Below, in pieces: positions 63,678 to 64,000 of a DNA stretch of 64,000 bases; position 1 is the stretch's first letter, and every line of letters begins with the position of its first letter. Origin of the DNA: Actinoplanes campanulatus (GTDB lineage: Bacteria; Actinomycetota; Actinomycetes; Mycobacteriales; Micromonosporaceae). The notes under the pieces were generated by a model, which was given only the letters and a program-made list of their open reading frames with translations, was not told where the DNA came from and ran no database searches. The stretch spans positions 1 through 64,000 of the forward strand of contig NZ_BMPW01000014.1 in the NCBI RefSeq assembly GCF_014647795.1, written 5' to 3'. The position numbers and the translations under genes were made by a program.

Positions 63678-64000
63678 CCCACCCGCCACCATCGCTGGAC
63701 GGGGTGACGCACAGAGGTCCTCGAGGCTGGGCGCGACATCTTTCGTCACCGATTTCCCCAGCAAGTCCTCAGCGCAGTCACGACTTTCCACCAAGCGAAA
63801 CGGCCGAGGCGCCCGCTACCGATGAGAATGTCACGGACCGAGTCCCAGCGCGCAATTCACCCGTCACCTCTGGGGGTCACAACATTTCCCAGGATTGTAA
63901 GGTGCGACTCATGAGCTGATCGCAAATAGGCGATGCTCGGGCGTTATTCTTGGCGGGTTCCGCGCGCTGGCTCAGGTGGATGCGACAGCGGCGGGTCTCG
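63678..64000. other. Gene-free window end
   Basis: No coding sequence supported. A TAAGGT hexamer at 63898-63903 in an AT-richer patch could be the -10 of a gene lying beyond the window. Confidence 0.35.

Overview
This 64-kb window is chromosomal DNA from a high-GC filamentous actinobacterium. Almost every gene has G/C at third codon positions, GTG starts are common, SARP/AfsR-type regulators occur, and many genes have a TAnnnT box exactly six bases before the start codon (leaderless transcripts). Secreted phospholipase A2, a lone cellulose-binding domain and a fused LivH-LivM permease fit the Micromonosporaceae, and Actinoplanes is my best guess; that is an inference from gene content, not from a marker gene. 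I see no rRNA, tRNA, CRISPR array, prophage or intact transposase.

Layout. 0-6 kb: AraC regulator, DHFR-fold reductase, MOSC protein, RNase HI, Gfo/Idh/MocA oxidoreductase, secreted phospholipase A2, zinc alcohol dehydrogenase. 5.9-10.4 kb: a SARP-NB-ARC-TPR regulator flanked by two secreted-protein genes, each preceded by three 11-bp-spaced heptamers of one family (TCCAGTC). 10.4-13 kb: TetR/GPH-symporter pair and an F420-type oxidoreductase. 13-14 kb: gene-poor, AT-richer stretch. 14-18.6 kb: branched-chain amino acid ABC operon (livK-livHM-livG-livF). 18.7-20.3 kb: small membrane proteins and a 5'-truncated secreted-protein gene. 20.4-29.1 kb: DEAD-box helicase, metabolite:H+ symporter, GAF/PucR regulator, divergent DUF3311-MctP monocarboxylate permease, and a membrane-tethered PstS-like protein. 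29.2-31.2 kb: formaldehyde-dehydrogenase-like enzyme and a broken GGDEF gene.

31.2-36.4 kb, leftward: GntR/FCD regulator with a FadR-like operator; sterol-desaturase-type hydroxylase plus lysoplasmalogenase (a possible ether-lipid pair); then a translationally coupled four-gene cassette (57-residue peptide, two proteins of unknown function, cytoplasmic serine hydrolase). The cassette is the best candidate for an undescribed system. 36.4-39.7 kb: two copies of a hairpin-bearing intergenic element bracket three genes, and the left copy cuts off an alpha/beta-hydrolase gene. 39.7-47 kb: MFS pump with divergent ArsR-like regulator; MMPL transporter divergent from a two-component system and an endonuclease/phosphatase-family protein. 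47-49.5 kb: triple 51-bp intergenic repeat, a hydrolase with an internal 24-bp coding repeat, a PH-like protein and an HTH regulator.

49.5-64 kb: LysR/TDT-transporter pair with a palindromic operator, MASE1-PAS histidine kinase, CoA transferase, DrrAB-type ABC exporter with its own 11-bp heptamer array, a second BTAD/SARP-ATPase regulator, TetR-Baeyer-Villiger monooxygenase pair with a MarR remnant, a small membrane protein and a secreted protein with conserved-looking His/Cys. Most units are local regulator-plus-target pairs, and several have operator-like sequences visible between the genes.
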